Below, in pieces: positions 49,425-60,071 of a stretch of DNA of 64,000 nt. Each line of letters opens with the position of its first letter. The stretch's first letter is position 1. This stretch comes from Exiguobacterium indicum HHS 31. GTDB lineage: Bacteria > Bacillota > Bacilli > Exiguobacteriales > Exiguobacteriaceae. The notes under the pieces were generated by a model, which did not search any database, had not been told where the DNA came from, and saw only the letters and a program-made list of their open reading frames with translations. The stretch is taken from NCBI RefSeq assembly GCF_001939065.1, contig NZ_MPSZ01000001.1, positions 1,178,001-1,242,000 of the forward strand. Reading direction: 5' to 3'. A program made the position numbers and the translations under genes.

Positions 49425-50798
49425 TTATAAGATGAACTGACTTAAGTCTCGATCATCTGCTACTTTTCCAACTCGTTCCGTCACGTATTGTGGCGTGATC
49501 GTCACATCCGTCTCCGGCATGTCTGCTGCTTCGAAGGATAATTCTTCAAGGACGCGCTCCATGATCGTATACAAGCGCCGCGCTCCGATATTATCCGTCT
49601 CATCGTTCACTTGTGCAGCAATCCGTGCGATTTCACGAATGGCTTCTTCTGTAAAGGTGACATGAACGTGCTCTGCCCCTAATAATGCTTTATATTGTTT
49701 GAGTAATGCTTGATTCGGTTCAGTCAAAATTTTGACAAAGTCATCTTCTGTCAAACTATCGAGTTCGACACGGATCGGAAAACGACCTTGGAGTTCAGGA
49801 ATCAGATCAGATGGTTTCGCCATATGGAATGCACCCGCAGCGATGAACAAGATGTGATCCGTCTTGACTGGACCATATTTCGTAACGATCGTCGATCCTT
49901 CAACGATCGGTAAGATGTCTCGTTGAACACCCTCTCGTGAAACACCAGCTGAATCATGTCCTTTTGTCGCGATCTTATCGATCTCATCGACGAAGATGAT
50001 ACCCATTTGTTCTGCGCGACGAACCGCTTCGTCATGGACTTCGTTCAAGTCGAGCAACCGCTCCGCTTCTTCCGCCGTCAGGATTGGTCGTGCTTCCTTG
50101 ACTGTGAGCTGACGCTTCTTCGTTTTCTTCGGCATGACTTGTCCGAGCATATCCTGAAGATTCGCGAGCCCCTCCATGCCTTGTTGCCCAGAGAATAAAT
50201 CCACTTGGCGTTCTTCAACATCGACCTCAATCATGCGATCCTCAAGTTGCCCTGTCAGTAATTGCTGACGAAGTAACGAACGGTCGGCTGTCGCTTCCGA
50301 TGTATCCGGCTCTTGTTGCTTCTGGTTCCCTCCAAACAACATCTCAAACGGATTCGTTCCACCACCGAGACCAGATGACGCTTTTTTACCAGATAACGCA
50401 TCGACGATTCGTTCGTTCGCCACTGCTTCCGCTCGATCTTTGAGCGCTTCTTTTTTCTCATCTTTGACAAGACGTAGAGACGCTTCCACGAGATCCCGCA
50501 CCATTGACTCCACATCACGACCGACGTACCCTACTTCCGTGAATTTCGTCGCTTCGATTTTGACGAACGGCGCACGGACGAGTTTCGCGAGGCGTCGCGC
50601 AATTTCAGTCTTTCCGACTCCGGTCGGTCCGATCATCAGGATATTCTTCGGTGTGACTTCATCCCGCATCGATGCATCGAGTAATTGTCGACGGTACCGA
50701 TTACGTAAAGCAATCGCCACCGCACGTTTAGCATCCGCTTGTCCGATGACATGTTCATTTAACTTCTCGACGATTTGTCTTGGCGTCAATTCATGCAT
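49425..50798 (-). CDS. hslU: ATP-dependent protease ATPase subunit HslU (ClpY)
   Basis: AAA+ unfoldase partner of HslV. About 457 residues. Walker A '[17 protein letters not shown]' (about 54-70), pore motif region '[16 protein letters not shown]', inserted I domain (about 110-245), Walker B '[11 protein letters not shown]', sensor 1 region, and C-terminal 'RDLSQFIL' tail that docks into HslV. ATG 50798 is chosen for its distance from GGAGGCA; the start overlaps hslV. Confidence 0.96.
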   Translation of the reverse strand: MHELTPRQIVEKLNEHVIGQADAKRAVAIALRNRYRRQLLDASMRDEVTPKNILMIGPTGVGKTEIARRLAKLVRAPFVKIEATKFTEVGYVGRDVESMVRDLVEASLRLVKDEKKEALKDRAEAVANERIVDALSGKKASSGLGGGTNPFEMLFGGNQKQQEPDTSEATADRSLLRQQLLTGQLEDRMIEVDVEERQVDLFSGQQGMEGLANLQDMLGQVMPKKTKKRQLTVKEARPILTAEEAERLLDLNEVHDEAVRRAEQMGIIFVDEIDKIATKGHDSAGVSREGVQRDILPIVEGSTIVTKYGPVKTDHILFIAAGAFHMAKPSDLIPELQGRFPIRVELDSLTEDDFVKILTEPNQALLKQYKALLGAEHVHVTFTEEAIREIARIAAQVNDETDNIGARRLYTIMERVLEELSFEAADMPETDVTITPQYVTERVGKVADDRDLSQFIL

Positions 50799-51342
50799 GG
50801 TCATTGCCTCCGATCGTTTCTAGGATGATTTGATCGTTCGTAAAGACACAGAGTTCACCAGCCGTCTCAAGCGCTGCGCGGGCGATCTCCTCTGCTGTGA
50901 GATGACTTGCATGTCGAGCTAACGCGCGACCTGCTGCAAGCGCATAATTACCACCTGAACCGATTGCGAGAATGCCGTCATCCGGTTCGATGACTTCCCC
51001 GTTTCCGGATACAAGTAAGAGATGTGTTCCATCCATGACAAGTAAGAGTGCTTCAAGTTGACGCAACATCTTATCGCCTCGCCATTCCTTCGCCAGCTCA
51101 ACTGCTGCCCGTTGTAAGTTCCCGTTATACATTTCAAGCTTCGCTTCGAATTTTTCAAAGAGTGTGAACGCGTCCGCGACACTTCCAGCAAATCCGGCAA
51201 TGACTTTGCCACCATAGAGGCGCCGTACTTTTTTCGCACTTTTCTTCATGATGACTTGGTTTCCGAAAGTCACCTGTCCGTCTCCGCTCATCGCGGATTG
51301 TCCGTTATGTTGAATCGCAAAAATCGTCGTTGCATGAAACAT
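50791..51342 (-). CDS. hslV: ATP-dependent protease peptidase subunit HslV (ClpQ)
   Basis: Proteasome-like peptidase. 183 residues from ATG 51342 (SD GGGAGGAA). The protein begins Met-Phe-His-Ala-Thr-Thr-Ile. B. subtilis ClpQ begins Met-Ser-Ser-Phe-His-Ala-Thr-Thr-Ile and uses an N-terminal Ser as nucleophile; that Ser is absent here, so the nucleophile must be the conserved Thr after processing of a 4-residue leader, or the enzyme differs. Other motifs, '[11 protein letters not shown]' and '[14 protein letters not shown]', are intact. Confidence 0.95.
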   Translation of the reverse strand: MFHATTIFAIQHNGQSAMSGDGQVTFGNQVIMKKSAKKVRRLYGGKVIAGFAGSVADAFTLFEKFEAKLEMYNGNLQRAAVELAKEWRGDKMLRQLEALLLVMDGTHLLLVSGNGEVIEPDDGILAIGSGGNYALAAGRALARHASHLTAEEIARAALETAGELCVFTNDQIILETIGGNDHA

Positions 51343-51356
51343 CAATGTTTCCTCCC

Positions 51357-52235
51357 TTAGGCACGAGGATGTGCTTGTTGATAAACATGTCGTAATCGTT
51401 CCGTCGTTACGTGTGTATACTGACCGGTCGTCGACAGCGATGCGTGTCCAAGTAACTCCTGGACCGCTCGCAAATCGGCGCCTCTTTCCAGTAAATCTGT
51501 CGCGAAACTATGACGAAGCGCATGTGGTGTCACATGTTTCCCAACGAGTTGTTCCCCTTTTTTCATGATTTTCCGAATCGCATCCGTCGTCAATCGACGC
51601 CCTGAATGAGACAAGAACAACGCTTGCTCATGACCTGCGACTGGATCTCGTGATGGTAAGTACAGTTCTAATGCATCTTTAGCAAAGGTTCCGATTGGTG
51701 CGATGCGTTCCTTCCCACCTTTTCCATACACATGGACGTAGGAGTGATCAGTCGCGAGATCACGAAGATCCAGTTGAACGACCTCGCTGACCCGCATACC
51801 CGTCGCATATAAAAGTTCTACTAACGCCACATTCCGGTTGCCAAGCGTATCACTCGATCGAAAGGCATCGAGGAAACGTTCATATTCCGTTGGGACGAGG
51901 AATGTCGGAAGTCCTTGTTGTCGTTTTGGTGCTTTTAATCCATCGAAGGGATTAGGCTCATCGGTGTCACGTGTCAAAAAACGACCAAATTGTTTGAGGC
52001 AGGAAACTTTTTGTGCAATCGTCGCCCGCGCCAGCTCCTGATCGTAAAGAGCATACAAATAACGCCGTGCACTTGCCAATTCAATCGATCGTAACTGATG
52101 ATCGCGGCAAAAAGCGGCGTATTGTCGAAGTGTTTGATCATAAGAGCGACCTGTATTCGGAGATAATTGACGTTCAATATGAACATACCGCATGAAATCT
52201 TCTAGCAGTCGCTCAAAAGCAGTGTCTATCCCCAT
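51357..52235 (-). CDS. xerC: Tyrosine recombinase XerC (CodV)
   Basis: Resolves chromosome dimers at dif with XerD. 292 residues from ATG 52235. N-terminal SAM-like core-binding domain ('[19 protein letters not shown]') and C-terminal catalytic domain with Arg in '[11 protein letters not shown]', Lys in 'VYGKGGKER', His-x2-Arg in '[12 protein letters not shown]', His in '[10 protein letters not shown]' and nucleophile Tyr in 'QYTHV'. First gene of the xerC-hslVU-codY operon. Confidence 0.95.
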   Translation of the reverse strand: MGIDTAFERLLEDFMRYVHIERQLSPNTGRSYDQTLRQYAAFCRDHQLRSIELASARRYLYALYDQELARATIAQKVSCLKQFGRFLTRDTDEPNPFDGLKAPKRQQGLPTFLVPTEYERFLDAFRSSDTLGNRNVALVELLYATGMRVSEVVQLDLRDLATDHSYVHVYGKGGKERIAPIGTFAKDALELYLPSRDPVAGHEQALFLSHSGRRLTTDAIRKIMKKGEQLVGKHVTPHALRHSFATDLLERGADLRAVQELLGHASLSTTGQYTHVTTERLRHVYQQAHPRA

Positions 52236-52277
52236 GAATGCGCCCCCTTCTGACCATTTCATTCTCGAATCGCCCTT

Positions 52278-52306
52278 AGCATAGCACAGACCAAGTAGTC
52301 TGACAA
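52278..52306 (-). promoter_or_regulatory. Sigma-A promoter for xerC-hslV-hslU-codY
   Basis: TTGTCA (52306-52301), 17 bp, TATGCT (52283-52278), with TGC before the -10. It lies between the trmFO terminator and xerC and is the best promoter match in this interval. Confidence 0.75.
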
Positions 52307-52351
52307 TAGACCAAAAACCGAAAAATTAACGAAATTATCACGCTTTTATGA

Positions 52352-52401
52352 CAAATTAAGAAATGGGGAGAAAGAGCGCTAAATCACGCCTTTCTCCCCA
52401 T
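52352..52401 (-). terminator. Intrinsic terminator after trmFO
   Basis: Perfect 12 bp stem ATGGGGAGAAAG / CTTTCTCCCCAT (52363-52374 with 52390-52401), followed on the minus strand by TTCTTAATTTG. Ends the topA-trmFO unit. Confidence 0.85.
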
Positions 52402-52407
52402 CAAAAA

Positions 52408-53712
52408 TCACATATCCGTGAAATCTTTGATTGCTTCAAGTGCTCGCTCTGCGTAGAGCGCATACTTCTCAGGTTTTTTCATCCGAACCGGATGACCGAC
52501 GAGTGCTGGTACCAATCCGAAGTTGGCATTCATTGGCTGGAAGTTCTTCCCTTCCGTCGTCGTGATATAGTGCGACATCGCACCCATCATCGTTTCCTGC
52601 GGGAACGTAACCGGTTCCGCCTCATTGACGAGACGTGCCGCATTGATTCCTGCCGTCAAACCGGACGCTGCTGACTCGACGTACCCTTCGACACCTGTCA
52701 TTTGACCAGCAAAGAACAAGTCGTCACGTGTACGTGTCTGATACGTTGGTTTCAATAAATTCGGTGAGTTGACGAACGTGTTACGGTGCATGACACCATA
52801 ACGGACGATTTCTGCATTCTCAAGACCAGGAATCAAGCGAATGATCCGCTTTTGTTCGCCCCATTTCAAATGTGTCTGGAAGCCGACAAGGTTGAACAAT
52901 GTTCCAGCTGAGTTATCCTGACGCAATTGAACGACAGCATATGGTCGTTTGCCTGTCTTCGGATCTTCAAGTCCAACTGGCTTCATCGGTCCAAACAAGA
53001 GTGTTTTCGGTCCGCGTGAAGCGAGAACTTCAAATGGCATACAGCCCTCGAAGTAAATCTCTTTTTCAAATTCCTTCAATGGAACGACTTCCGCATTGAT
53101 CAGCTCATCATAGAAGAGCTGGAATTCTTCTTCCGTCATTGGACAATTCAAGTAGGCAGCTTCGCCTTTATCATATCGTGATTTCAGGTAAACCTTCTCA
53201 CGATCGATCGTGTCTCCATCGAGAATCGGTGCCGCTGCATCGAAGAAGTATAGGTAATCTTCACCTGTGAATTGTTTAAGTGATTCCGATAATGCCGCAC
53301 TCGTCAACGGACCCGTCGCGACGATCGTCGGACCATCTGGAATCGCTTCGATTTCTTCATGATGGACGGTAACGTTCGGGTGGTTTTTCAACGTTTCCGT
53401 CACATATCCTGCGAAGTCGTGCCGATCGACAGCAAGTGCTCCACCTGCTGGAACGCTCGCTAAGTCTGCTGCTTTCATGATCAAGGAATCGAGCTGACGC
53501 ATCTCTTCCTTTAAGACACCAACTGCGTTCGTTAACTGGTTCGCTCGAAGTGAGTTCGAACAGACGAGTTCAGCGAATTGGTCTGTATGGTGCGCGGGTG
53601 TCTGTTTGACAGGCCGCATTTCATATAAATCTACTTGTACGCCGCGTTTTGCAAGTTGCCATGCTGCTTCAGAACCTGCAAGTCCCGCGCCGATTACCGT
53701 TACACGTTTCAA
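52408..53712 (-). CDS. trmFO: Methylenetetrahydrofolate-tRNA (uracil-5-)-methyltransferase TrmFO
   Basis: Folate- and FAD-dependent enzyme making m5U54 in tRNA in Gram-positives. 434 residues. FAD-binding '[18 protein letters not shown]' at the N-terminus, '[24 protein letters not shown]', and C-terminal '[26 protein letters not shown]'. The start is TTG at 53712, with GAGGAGG of the SD inside the last codons of topA, so translation is coupled to topA. Confidence 0.96.
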   Translation of the reverse strand: MKRVTVIGAGLAGSEAAWQLAKRGVQVDLYEMRPVKQTPAHHTDQFAELVCSNSLRANQLTNAVGVLKEEMRQLDSLIMKAADLASVPAGGALAVDRHDFAGYVTETLKNHPNVTVHHEEIEAIPDGPTIVATGPLTSAALSESLKQFTGEDYLYFFDAAAPILDGDTIDREKVYLKSRYDKGEAAYLNCPMTEEEFQLFYDELINAEVVPLKEFEKEIYFEGCMPFEVLASRGPKTLLFGPMKPVGLEDPKTGKRPYAVVQLRQDNSAGTLFNLVGFQTHLKWGEQKRIIRLIPGLENAEIVRYGVMHRNTFVNSPNLLKPTYQTRTRDDLFFAGQMTGVEGYVESAASGLTAGINAARLVNEAEPVTFPQETMMGAMSHYITTTEGKNFQPMNANFGLVPALVGHPVRMKKPEKYALYAERALEAIKDFTDM

Positions 53713-53715
53713 CGG

Positions 53716-55812
53716 TCATTCCTCCTCTTGCTCCTGATCGATGCGTGTTTCATGATGTCCACAAGATGTACATTCTACTTTCACACCGTTCTTGATTTTC
53801 TTTTGTACCATCATACTACTACATACCGGACATGGTTCTTCGACCGGTTTATCCCATGAGACGAACTCACACTCCGGATAGTTCGAACAACCGTAGAACA
53901 AACGTCCTTTTTTACTACGACGTTCGACGATGTCGCCCGTTCCACATGTCGGACACTTCACACCGATCTCGACTTGGATCGGTTTCGTATTACGACACTC
54001 TGGGAAGTTCGAGCACGCCATGAACTTGCCATAACGTCCCATCTTGATGACCATCGGGTGACCACAGACTTCACAATCTTCTCCAGCCGGTTCATCTTTG
54101 ATTTCAATCTTCTCGATTTCTGCTTCTGCTCGTGTCAGACGCTTTGCAAAGGACTTATAGATTGGATCGACGACTTCCGTCCACTGCATGTCACCTTTTT
54201 CGATCGCATCGAGTAAAGCTTCCATGTCTGCCGTGAACTGGACAGTGATGAACTCTTGGAAATAGTCGCTGATCATATCGATGACGAGTTCACCGAGTTC
54301 CGTTGGTAAAAATTTCTTCTCTTCAAGCGTCACGTAACCCCGTTTTTGAATCGTATCGAGCGTCGGCGCATACGTCGACGGACGACCGATACCGAGCTCT
54401 TCCATCGCCCGGACAAGACGTGCTTCCGTATAACGTGGTGGTGGTTGTGTGAAGTGTTGTTTCGGTTCGATTGCTGATTGTTTCAACTCTTCCCCTTCAT
54501 CGAGTGGAGGAAGTAGTCCTTCCTTGACGTCTGAAACCGCCTCATCGTCCGTATCTTCGATGTAGACCTTCATGAAGCCCGGGAATTTAACGGTCGACCC
54601 GTTCGCACGGAACGTGACGTCGTTCGAGACGAGATCGATTTTGACAGTATCGAGAATCGCTGGCGCCATCTGGCTTGCGACGAACCGTTCCCAAATTAGT
54701 TTATATAAGCGGAACTGATCACGCGATAAATACGATTTGACGAGTTGTGGCTCACGCATCGTCGAAGTCGGACGAACCGCTTCGTGTGCATCTTGTGAGT
54801 TCGCTGATTTCTTTTCTTTACGTTTCTCGCTTGCGATGTATTCTTTTCCGTACGCCTGCTCAATGAACCCGTGTGCTTCGAGGTTCGCCGAATCTGACGT
54901 CCGTGTCGAATCGGTACGCATATACGTAATCAAACCGACTGTACCTTCTTTTCCAATTTCGATTCCTTCGTATAGCTGTTGTGCGATCATCATCGTCTTC
55001 TTCGCTCGGAAGTTCAGCTTACGTGCTGCTTCCTGTTGCAAAGAACTCGTCGTAAACGGTAACGCCGGATTCCGTTTCCGCTCTTTTTTCGTGACGGAAT
55101 CAACTGTAAAGTCTTCTGAGAGTTGATTCAAGATTTGATCGACTTCTTCTTGCGAATGAAGTTCACGCTTCTTGCCATCGACTCCGTAGAAGTTCGCTTC
55201 GAGCTTTTCACCGTTTGCATCGAGTTCGAGTTTGATCGTCCAGTATTCTTCAGGCATGAACGCATTGATTTCTTGTTCACGATCGATGATCATCTTGACG
55301 GCAACGGATTGAACGCGTCCCGCAGATAACCCTTTTTTAATCTTCTTCCATAATAACGGACTCATGCTGTAACCAACAAGGCGGTCCAAGATACGACGGG
55401 CTTGCTGCGCATCGACAAGATCATAGTTGAGCTTGCGTGGTCGCTTGAACGAATCCTTGATGGCATCTTTCGTGATTTCATTGAAGACGACGCGGCACTC
55501 CGTTGATTCATCAACGCCTAATGCTTTAGCTAAATGCCATGCGATCGCTTCCCCTTCACGGTCGGGGTCGGCTGCGAGATAGATTTTTTGTGCTTTTTTC
55601 GCAGCTGTCTTGAGTTCTTTTAAGACCGGACCTTTACCACGGATCGTGATATATTTCGGTTCATAGTCATGTTCGACGTCGACTCCCATTTGGCTTTTCG
55701 GCAAGTCAATGACGTGCCCCATCGACGCTTTCACGGTATAGTTGGATCCGAGATAACGTTTAATGGTTTTTGCCTTAGCGGGTGACTCGACGATTACTAG
55801 ATATTTTGCCAT
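53716..55812 (-). CDS. topA: DNA topoisomerase I
   Basis: Type IA topoisomerase that relaxes negative supercoils. 698 residues. N-terminal TOPRIM '[13 protein letters not shown]' and '[11 protein letters not shown]', catalytic Tyr in '[12 protein letters not shown]' (about residue 297), and three C-terminal four-Cys zinc ribbons, each a CxxC pair plus a second Cys pair (about 580-690). A near-consensus promoter lies at the end of dprA. Confidence 0.97.
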   Translation of the reverse strand: MAKYLVIVESPAKAKTIKRYLGSNYTVKASMGHVIDLPKSQMGVDVEHDYEPKYITIRGKGPVLKELKTAAKKAQKIYLAADPDREGEAIAWHLAKALGVDESTECRVVFNEITKDAIKDSFKRPRKLNYDLVDAQQARRILDRLVGYSMSPLLWKKIKKGLSAGRVQSVAVKMIIDREQEINAFMPEEYWTIKLELDANGEKLEANFYGVDGKKRELHSQEEVDQILNQLSEDFTVDSVTKKERKRNPALPFTTSSLQQEAARKLNFRAKKTMMIAQQLYEGIEIGKEGTVGLITYMRTDSTRTSDSANLEAHGFIEQAYGKEYIASEKRKEKKSANSQDAHEAVRPTSTMREPQLVKSYLSRDQFRLYKLIWERFVASQMAPAILDTVKIDLVSNDVTFRANGSTVKFPGFMKVYIEDTDDEAVSDVKEGLLPPLDEGEELKQSAIEPKQHFTQPPPRYTEARLVRAMEELGIGRPSTYAPTLDTIQKRGYVTLEEKKFLPTELGELVIDMISDYFQEFITVQFTADMEALLDAIEKGDMQWTEVVDPIYKSFAKRLTRAEAEIEKIEIKDEPAGEDCEVCGHPMVIKMGRYGKFMACSNFPECRNTKPIQVEIGVKCPTCGTGDIVERRSKKGRLFYGCSNYPECEFVSWDKPVEEPCPVCSSMMVQKKIKNGVKVECTSCGHHETRIDQEQEEE

Positions 55813-55858
55813 TGCAATCGCTCCCTATTAGAGGCGTACTCGTATTTTAATCTCACTT

Positions 55859-55888
55859 ATCATAGTAGTCTCGATTCCCATTTGTCAA
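55859..55888 (-). promoter_or_regulatory. Strong sigma-A promoter for topA
   Basis: Perfect -35 TTGACA (55888-55883), 18 bp, -10 TATGAT (55864-55859), inside the 3' end of dprA. The dprA stop TGA (55862-55860) forms part of the -10 hexamer. Confidence 0.8.
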
Positions 55889-56687
55889 CGTTCAGCCGAA
55901 TACTTTTTGAAACTTCTTCCGGATCAAGGAGTGGAATCGCTCCTTCTGCGATCAATTGATTCGTTCCGGTAAAGAACGATTCCGTGGGACAACCCGGCAA
56001 ACAATAGACATCTTTTCCTTGGTCAAGCGCATGATTGGCAGTATTCATCGTACCGCTTCGTTTCGCCGCTTCGACGATGATCAATGATGAAGATAATCCA
56101 GCAATGATCCGATTCCGTTCTAGAAATTGAAATTTTTGAATAGGAGTTCCGAGTGGATATTCAGAGAGAAGAAGACCGTTCGAGAGGATGCGTTCAAAAA
56201 GAGAAGCATGGGAAGTAGGATATAGACGATCAAGTCCTCCTGCGAGAACCGCAATCGTTGTCTGCTGATGTTTTAAGGATAGACGATGGACGAGGGCATC
56301 GATACCATAGGCACCTCCGGAAACGGTGGCGAGATCTGGATGAAAGAAGGGTTGCAAGAAACGCATACGGGAAAGATGGTGCGGTGAGGGGGTTCGACTA
56401 CCGATGATACTGACGCGTGGAAGTGTTAAGCGGAACGGATCACCGCGGTAAAAGAGGGCATAGACCGGTTGAGGGATCGTCAGTAACACAGTCGGAAACA
56501 GTGGATCTCCTTTGACTAGAATCGACTCTTCGATCCAATCAAGCTGTAATGCTTGTTCATACCGTTTTCGAAGACGCGTCGAAACGGGTAATTCATGACT
56601 GGGAACGATTCCGAATTGCTCAATCAATCGGACGATCGTGTACGGTACCTGACACATGGCGAAGCGGACATACAGTTCACGTTTCAT
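55860..56687 (-). CDS. dprA: DNA processing protein DprA (Smf)
   Basis: Loads RecA on incoming single-stranded DNA during transformation. 275 residues: short N-terminal SAM-like part, then the Rossmann-like DprA domain with 'VSIIGSRTPSPHHLSRM', 'SGGAYGIDALVHRLSL', 'AVLAGGLDRLYP' and 'RNRIIAGLSSSLIIVEAAKRSGT'. No clear C-terminal winged-helix extension. Placed between sucD and topA as in B. subtilis. Confidence 0.93.
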   Translation of the reverse strand: MKRELYVRFAMCQVPYTIVRLIEQFGIVPSHELPVSTRLRKRYEQALQLDWIEESILVKGDPLFPTVLLTIPQPVYALFYRGDPFRLTLPRVSIIGSRTPSPHHLSRMRFLQPFFHPDLATVSGGAYGIDALVHRLSLKHQQTTIAVLAGGLDRLYPTSHASLFERILSNGLLLSEYPLGTPIQKFQFLERNRIIAGLSSSLIIVEAAKRSGTMNTANHALDQGKDVYCLPGCPTESFFTGTNQLIAEGAIPLLDPEEVSKSIRLNVDKWESRLL

Positions 56688-56709
56688 GAGATCAGCGCTC
56701 CTTATTATA

Positions 56710-56745
56710 TAGAAGAAAGCCGTCCTGATTTGATCAGGACAGCTT
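56710..56745 (-). terminator. Intrinsic terminator after sucD
   Basis: Stem GTCCTGAT / ATCAGGAC (56722-56729 with 56733-56740) extended by AAGC/GCTT across one mismatch. The minus-strand tail is TTTCTTC; the plus-strand side carries CTTTTTTT, so the hairpin could also stop antisense transcription. Confidence 0.75.
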
Positions 56746-56756
56746 CTTTTTTTGAT

Positions 56757-57674
56757 TTATTTGACTGTGCTGTTCGTTACGCACTCGTCATAGATCCCTG
56801 CTTCTTTGATGACACGGATTAACGTCTCACCAATGACAGCTGGTGTTTCTGCCACTTCGATTCCGTTTGCACGGAGTGTCTTGATTTTTTCAGCAGCTGT
56901 TCCTTTACCGCCAGAGATGATCGCACCTGCGTGACCCATCCGTTTGCCGGCAGGAGCTGTTTGACCACCGATGAAACCAATGACTGGTTTCGTCATGTTC
57001 GCTTTGACCCACTCAGCCGCTTCTTCTTCAGCTGTTCCACCGATTTCCCCTAACATGATGACGGCTTTTGTTTCTGGATCTTCATTGAATGCTTTGAGCG
57101 TATCGATGAAGTCCGTTCCATTGACCGGGTCGCCCCCGATACCAACAGCTGTCGATTGACCGATACCAGCAGTCGTCAATTGATGGACAGCTTCATATGT
57201 CAAAGTCCCAGAACGTGAGACGATACCGACATGACCTGGTGTATGGATATATCCTGGCATGATACCAAGTTTCGCGACACCTGGAGTGATGACGCCCGGG
57301 CAGTTCGGTCCGATGAGACGAACTGGTTTGCCTTCGAGGTAACGTTTTACTTTGACCATATCAAGAACTGGAATACCTTCCGTGATACAGATGATCAGCG
57401 CGATGTTCGCATCTGCTGCTTCCATGATTGCATCCGCTGCGAATGCTGGTGGAACGTAGATGATCGATGCGTTCGCACCCGTTTTTTCGACCGCTTGTGC
57501 GACCGTATCAAAGACAGGAACACCACCGAGTACTTCCGTACCGCCTTTTCCTGGTGTGACACCGCCTACGAGGTTTGTGCCGTAGTCGATCATCTGTTCA
57601 CCGTGGAACATCCCTTGGTTACCAGTAATCCCTTGAATAATGACTTTCGTCGATTCGTTCACCCAAATACTCAT
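56757..57674 (-). CDS. sucD: Succinate-CoA ligase alpha subunit
   Basis: TCA cycle substrate-level phosphorylation with SucC. 305 residues. CoA-binding Rossmann domain '[15 protein letters not shown]', 'GPNCPGVI', and the phospho-His in the '[16 protein letters not shown]' signature. 13 bp after sucC, terminator follows. Slightly longer than the 300-residue norm at its C-terminus. Confidence 0.97.
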   Translation of the reverse strand: MSIWVNESTKVIIQGITGNQGMFHGEQMIDYGTNLVGGVTPGKGGTEVLGGVPVFDTVAQAVEKTGANASIIYVPPAFAADAIMEAADANIALIICITEGIPVLDMVKVKRYLEGKPVRLIGPNCPGVITPGVAKLGIMPGYIHTPGHVGIVSRSGTLTYEAVHQLTTAGIGQSTAVGIGGDPVNGTDFIDTLKAFNEDPETKAVIMLGEIGGTAEEEAAEWVKANMTKPVIGFIGGQTAPAGKRMGHAGAIISGGKGTAAEKIKTLRANGIEVAETPAVIGETLIRVIKEAGIYDECVTNSTVK

Positions 57675-57687
57675 CTTTAGCTCCCCC

Positions 57688-58848
57688 TTACTTCACGAGC
57701 GCAGCGATTTTTTCTGCGCCGTCTGCCATTGATGTAGCTGCTGTAATCGCTAGACCTGAATCTTTGAGAATTTGTTTCCCTGCATCAACGTTCGTCCCTT
57801 CAAGACGAACGACGAGTGGCAATTCGAGACCGACTTCTTTTGTAGCCGCAACGATACCTTCTGCGATGACGTCACATTTCATGATTCCACCGAAGATGTT
57901 GACGAAAATCCCTTTGACGTTCTCATCCGACAAGATCAGTTTGAAGGCTTCTGTAACTTTCTCTTTTGTCGCACCACCACCGACATCGAGGAAGTTCGCA
58001 GGATCACCACTGAAGTGTTTGATGATATCCATCGTTGCCATGGCAAGACCAGCACCATTGACGAGGCAACCGATGTTTCCATCGAGCGCGATGTAGTTCA
58101 AATCACTCTTTGATGCTTCGACTTCGCGTGGATCTTCTTCAGTTTCATCACGTAACGCCACGATGTCCGCATGACGATACAATGCATTTGAGTCGAAGTT
58201 CAACTTCGCATCCAGTGCGAGGACTTCGCCATCCTTCGTCGTGACGAGTGGGTTGATTTCTGCGATCGAACAATCCTTGTCGACGAAGAAGTTGTAGAGT
58301 TTCGTGACCATGCCGACGAACTTGTTGACGAGCTTCACAGGAACACCCATTGCGAACGCAAGTTTACGCGCTTGGAACCCTTGAAGACCAACTGCAGGAT
58401 CGACGACTTCTTTGATGATTTTTTCTGGTGTCGCTTCCGCCACCTCTTCGATGTCCATACCACCTTCGCTTGATCCCATGATGACGACACGTCCTGTCAC
58501 ACGATCAAGTACGATTCCAAGATAGTATTCTTTGTCAATCGCACACCCTTCTTCGACGAGAAGACGTTGAACGACTTTTCCTTCTGGACCTGTTTGGTGC
58601 GTGACGAGCGTTTTGCCGAGTAACTCCGTCGCATATTCTTTCACTTCTTCTTGCGATTTCGCAAGCTTGACGCCACCTGCTTTACCGCGTCCCCCCGCGT
58701 GAATTTGAGCTTTGACGACTTTAATCGGGCCTGACAATTGTTCTGATGCATCGACCGCCTCTTCGACGGTGAAGGCTGCGATTCCGTTTGGTACGGGTAC
58801 ACCGTACGAACGAAGTAATTCTTTTGCCTGATACTCATGTACATTCAT
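57688..58848 (-). CDS. sucC: Succinate-CoA ligase beta subunit
   Basis: 386 residues: ATP-grasp domain ('[18 protein letters not shown]', '[14 protein letters not shown]' metal-binding region) and the C-terminal ligase domain '[12 protein letters not shown]' and '[16 protein letters not shown]'. ATG 58848 with SD AAGGGGG. A promoter with an overlapping cre-like site lies just upstream. Confidence 0.97.
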   Translation of the reverse strand: MNVHEYQAKELLRSYGVPVPNGIAAFTVEEAVDASEQLSGPIKVVKAQIHAGGRGKAGGVKLAKSQEEVKEYATELLGKTLVTHQTGPEGKVVQRLLVEEGCAIDKEYYLGIVLDRVTGRVVIMGSSEGGMDIEEVAEATPEKIIKEVVDPAVGLQGFQARKLAFAMGVPVKLVNKFVGMVTKLYNFFVDKDCSIAEINPLVTTKDGEVLALDAKLNFDSNALYRHADIVALRDETEEDPREVEASKSDLNYIALDGNIGCLVNGAGLAMATMDIIKHFSGDPANFLDVGGGATKEKVTEAFKLILSDENVKGIFVNIFGGIMKCDVIAEGIVAATKEVGLELPLVVRLEGTNVDAGKQILKDSGLAITAATSMADGAEKIAALVK

Positions 58849-58887
58849 GAAAAAATCCCCCTTAACCCCTTTAGTTTCGGCTCTTTC

Positions 58888-58916
58888 ATTGTAGTTAAAA
58901 TTGGAAGCGCTGTCTA
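58888..58916 (-). promoter_or_regulatory. sucCD promoter with overlapping CcpA cre-like site
   Basis: TAGACA (58916-58911), 17 bp, TACAAT (58893-58888) on the minus strand. TGGAAGCGCTGTCT on the plus strand (58902-58915) resembles the CcpA operator consensus TGWAANCGNTNWCA with an intact CG core and two mismatches, and covers the -35. This would allow carbon catabolite repression of sucCD; inferred from sequence. Confidence 0.6.
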
Positions 58917-58935
58917 TCGTTATCGACCGAAAGCT

Positions 58936-59196
58936 TTATTTTTTCAGAAATTCATCTTGATCGAGACGATATAAAAAGGCAAATAACTCGGCAATGACAC
59001 CGTATAATTCTTCCGGAATCTGTTCTGATACTTGAACAGCATCTAGTAACGTCATCAACGTTTCGTCCTGCCGGATCGGAATATCATGTTTTAATGCCTC
59101 TTCTAAAATCCGTTCTGCGATGTGTTCCGATCCCTTAGCAACGACCTTTGGGGCATGCATCTGTTCTTCGTATGATAGAGCTATTGCTTTTTTCAT
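58936..59196 (-). CDS. ylqH: FlhB C-terminal domain homologue (YlqH-like)
   Basis: 86 residues resembling the cytoplasmic C-terminal domain of FlhB: 'AIALSYEEQMHAPKVVAKGSEHIAERILEEALKHDIPIRQDETL', corresponding to the part after the NPTH cleavage site (here 'APKVVAKG' matches FlhB 'APIVVAKG'). No TM segments. In B. subtilis ylqH occupies the same place. It overlaps ylqG by 4 bp (ATGA). Whether it interacts with the export apparatus is not known to me. Confidence 0.85.
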   Translation of the reverse strand: MKKAIALSYEEQMHAPKVVAKGSEHIAERILEEALKHDIPIRQDETLMTLLDAVQVSEQIPEELYGVIAELFAFLYRLDQDEFLKK

Positions 59197-60059
59197 ATAT
59201 GAAGATCCACCCTTCCGTTACGCGTTGAGATATCATGTGGTACGCGCTCTTTCGTCTGTTCGACCCAATCGAATCGCGTCAATGCATAGCCTTGTTCCTC
59301 AAGACGAGTCTGAATTTGCGGTGTGTAGGCTTGCATGAACGTATTGACGTGCGCATTTGGATGAAAGACGGAAATCGAAACATTCCGGTCTGCGATCAAG
59401 ACGTCGACAGCGACCTCACCGAGCGTCGGTAATTGAAGATATAAGACGACACGGGCATGATTTGGATCAAACGTCCGTTCGAACGGTGCTTCCATCATGA
59501 GATCAACATCTTCGAACGGTCCAAATTGAGGTAATTGAAATAAATAGACTCCTTTCCCTGCTTCGTTCGTTGCTTGGACGAGTTGTTGCGCTAAAATCTG
59601 ATCACTCGTCTTTCGATCAAGCGTTCGACCTGTCTCGTCACCCTTTGCCAGTTGAACGAGTTCGGTAAGGGCGTGTTTTAACTGCTTCGCTTCTCCTTCC
59701 GTCACCGGTTGACCGATTTGCCTTAGGAGTTCCCGTGTTTCCGCAGTCGGTACCGTCTGGCGTTGTAAAAAGGAGTCGAGTAACTGGGGGAGAGCCGACT
59801 TTTGCGGAACAGACTCGGTCGAGATGATTTTTAAAACTGGTTGTCCCTCTGCTGAAACGACTTGAAAGCGATACATGTTCCCTTCTTTTAGTTCAGCTGT
59901 CGTCCCTGCCGTCAAGACGCGTTGACCGACTTGGAGTTCCATTAATCCGTCGGGTAACAGCTTTAAAACTTTACCGACGATGTTTGCGCCTTCCCGTAAC
60001 GGTAGGTTCGCATGATCGATGATTTTAAATGGTAATAAGGCACGATGTTCGATTTGCAT
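59193..60059 (-). CDS. ylqG: YlqG-like protein, possible FliK-related
   Basis: 288 residues, poorly conserved. N-terminal beta-rich repeat 'GANIVGKVLKLLPDGLMELQVGQRVLTAGTTAELKEG' and a C-terminal region with 'VVLYLQLPTLGEVAVDVLIADRNVSISVFHPN' that resembles the hook-length control (FliK) C-terminal fold. Position between rnhB and ylqH matches B. subtilis ylqG. SD AGGAGGAAA precedes ATG 60059. Function unproven. Confidence 0.7.
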   Translation of the reverse strand: MQIEHRALLPFKIIDHANLPLREGANIVGKVLKLLPDGLMELQVGQRVLTAGTTAELKEGNMYRFQVVSAEGQPVLKIISTESVPQKSALPQLLDSFLQRQTVPTAETRELLRQIGQPVTEGEAKQLKHALTELVQLAKGDETGRTLDRKTSDQILAQQLVQATNEAGKGVYLFQLPQFGPFEDVDLMMEAPFERTFDPNHARVVLYLQLPTLGEVAVDVLIADRNVSISVFHPNAHVNTFMQAYTPQIQTRLEEQGYALTRFDWVEQTKERVPHDISTRNGRVDLHI

Positions 60060-60071
60060 GATCGTTTCCTC

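Noticed and set aside
56710-56760. Plus-strand terminator at the sucD-dprA junction as evidence for a plus-strand gene
   Set aside because: The plus-strand U-run is good, but no plus-strand gene ends there; the hairpin is best read as the sucD terminator.
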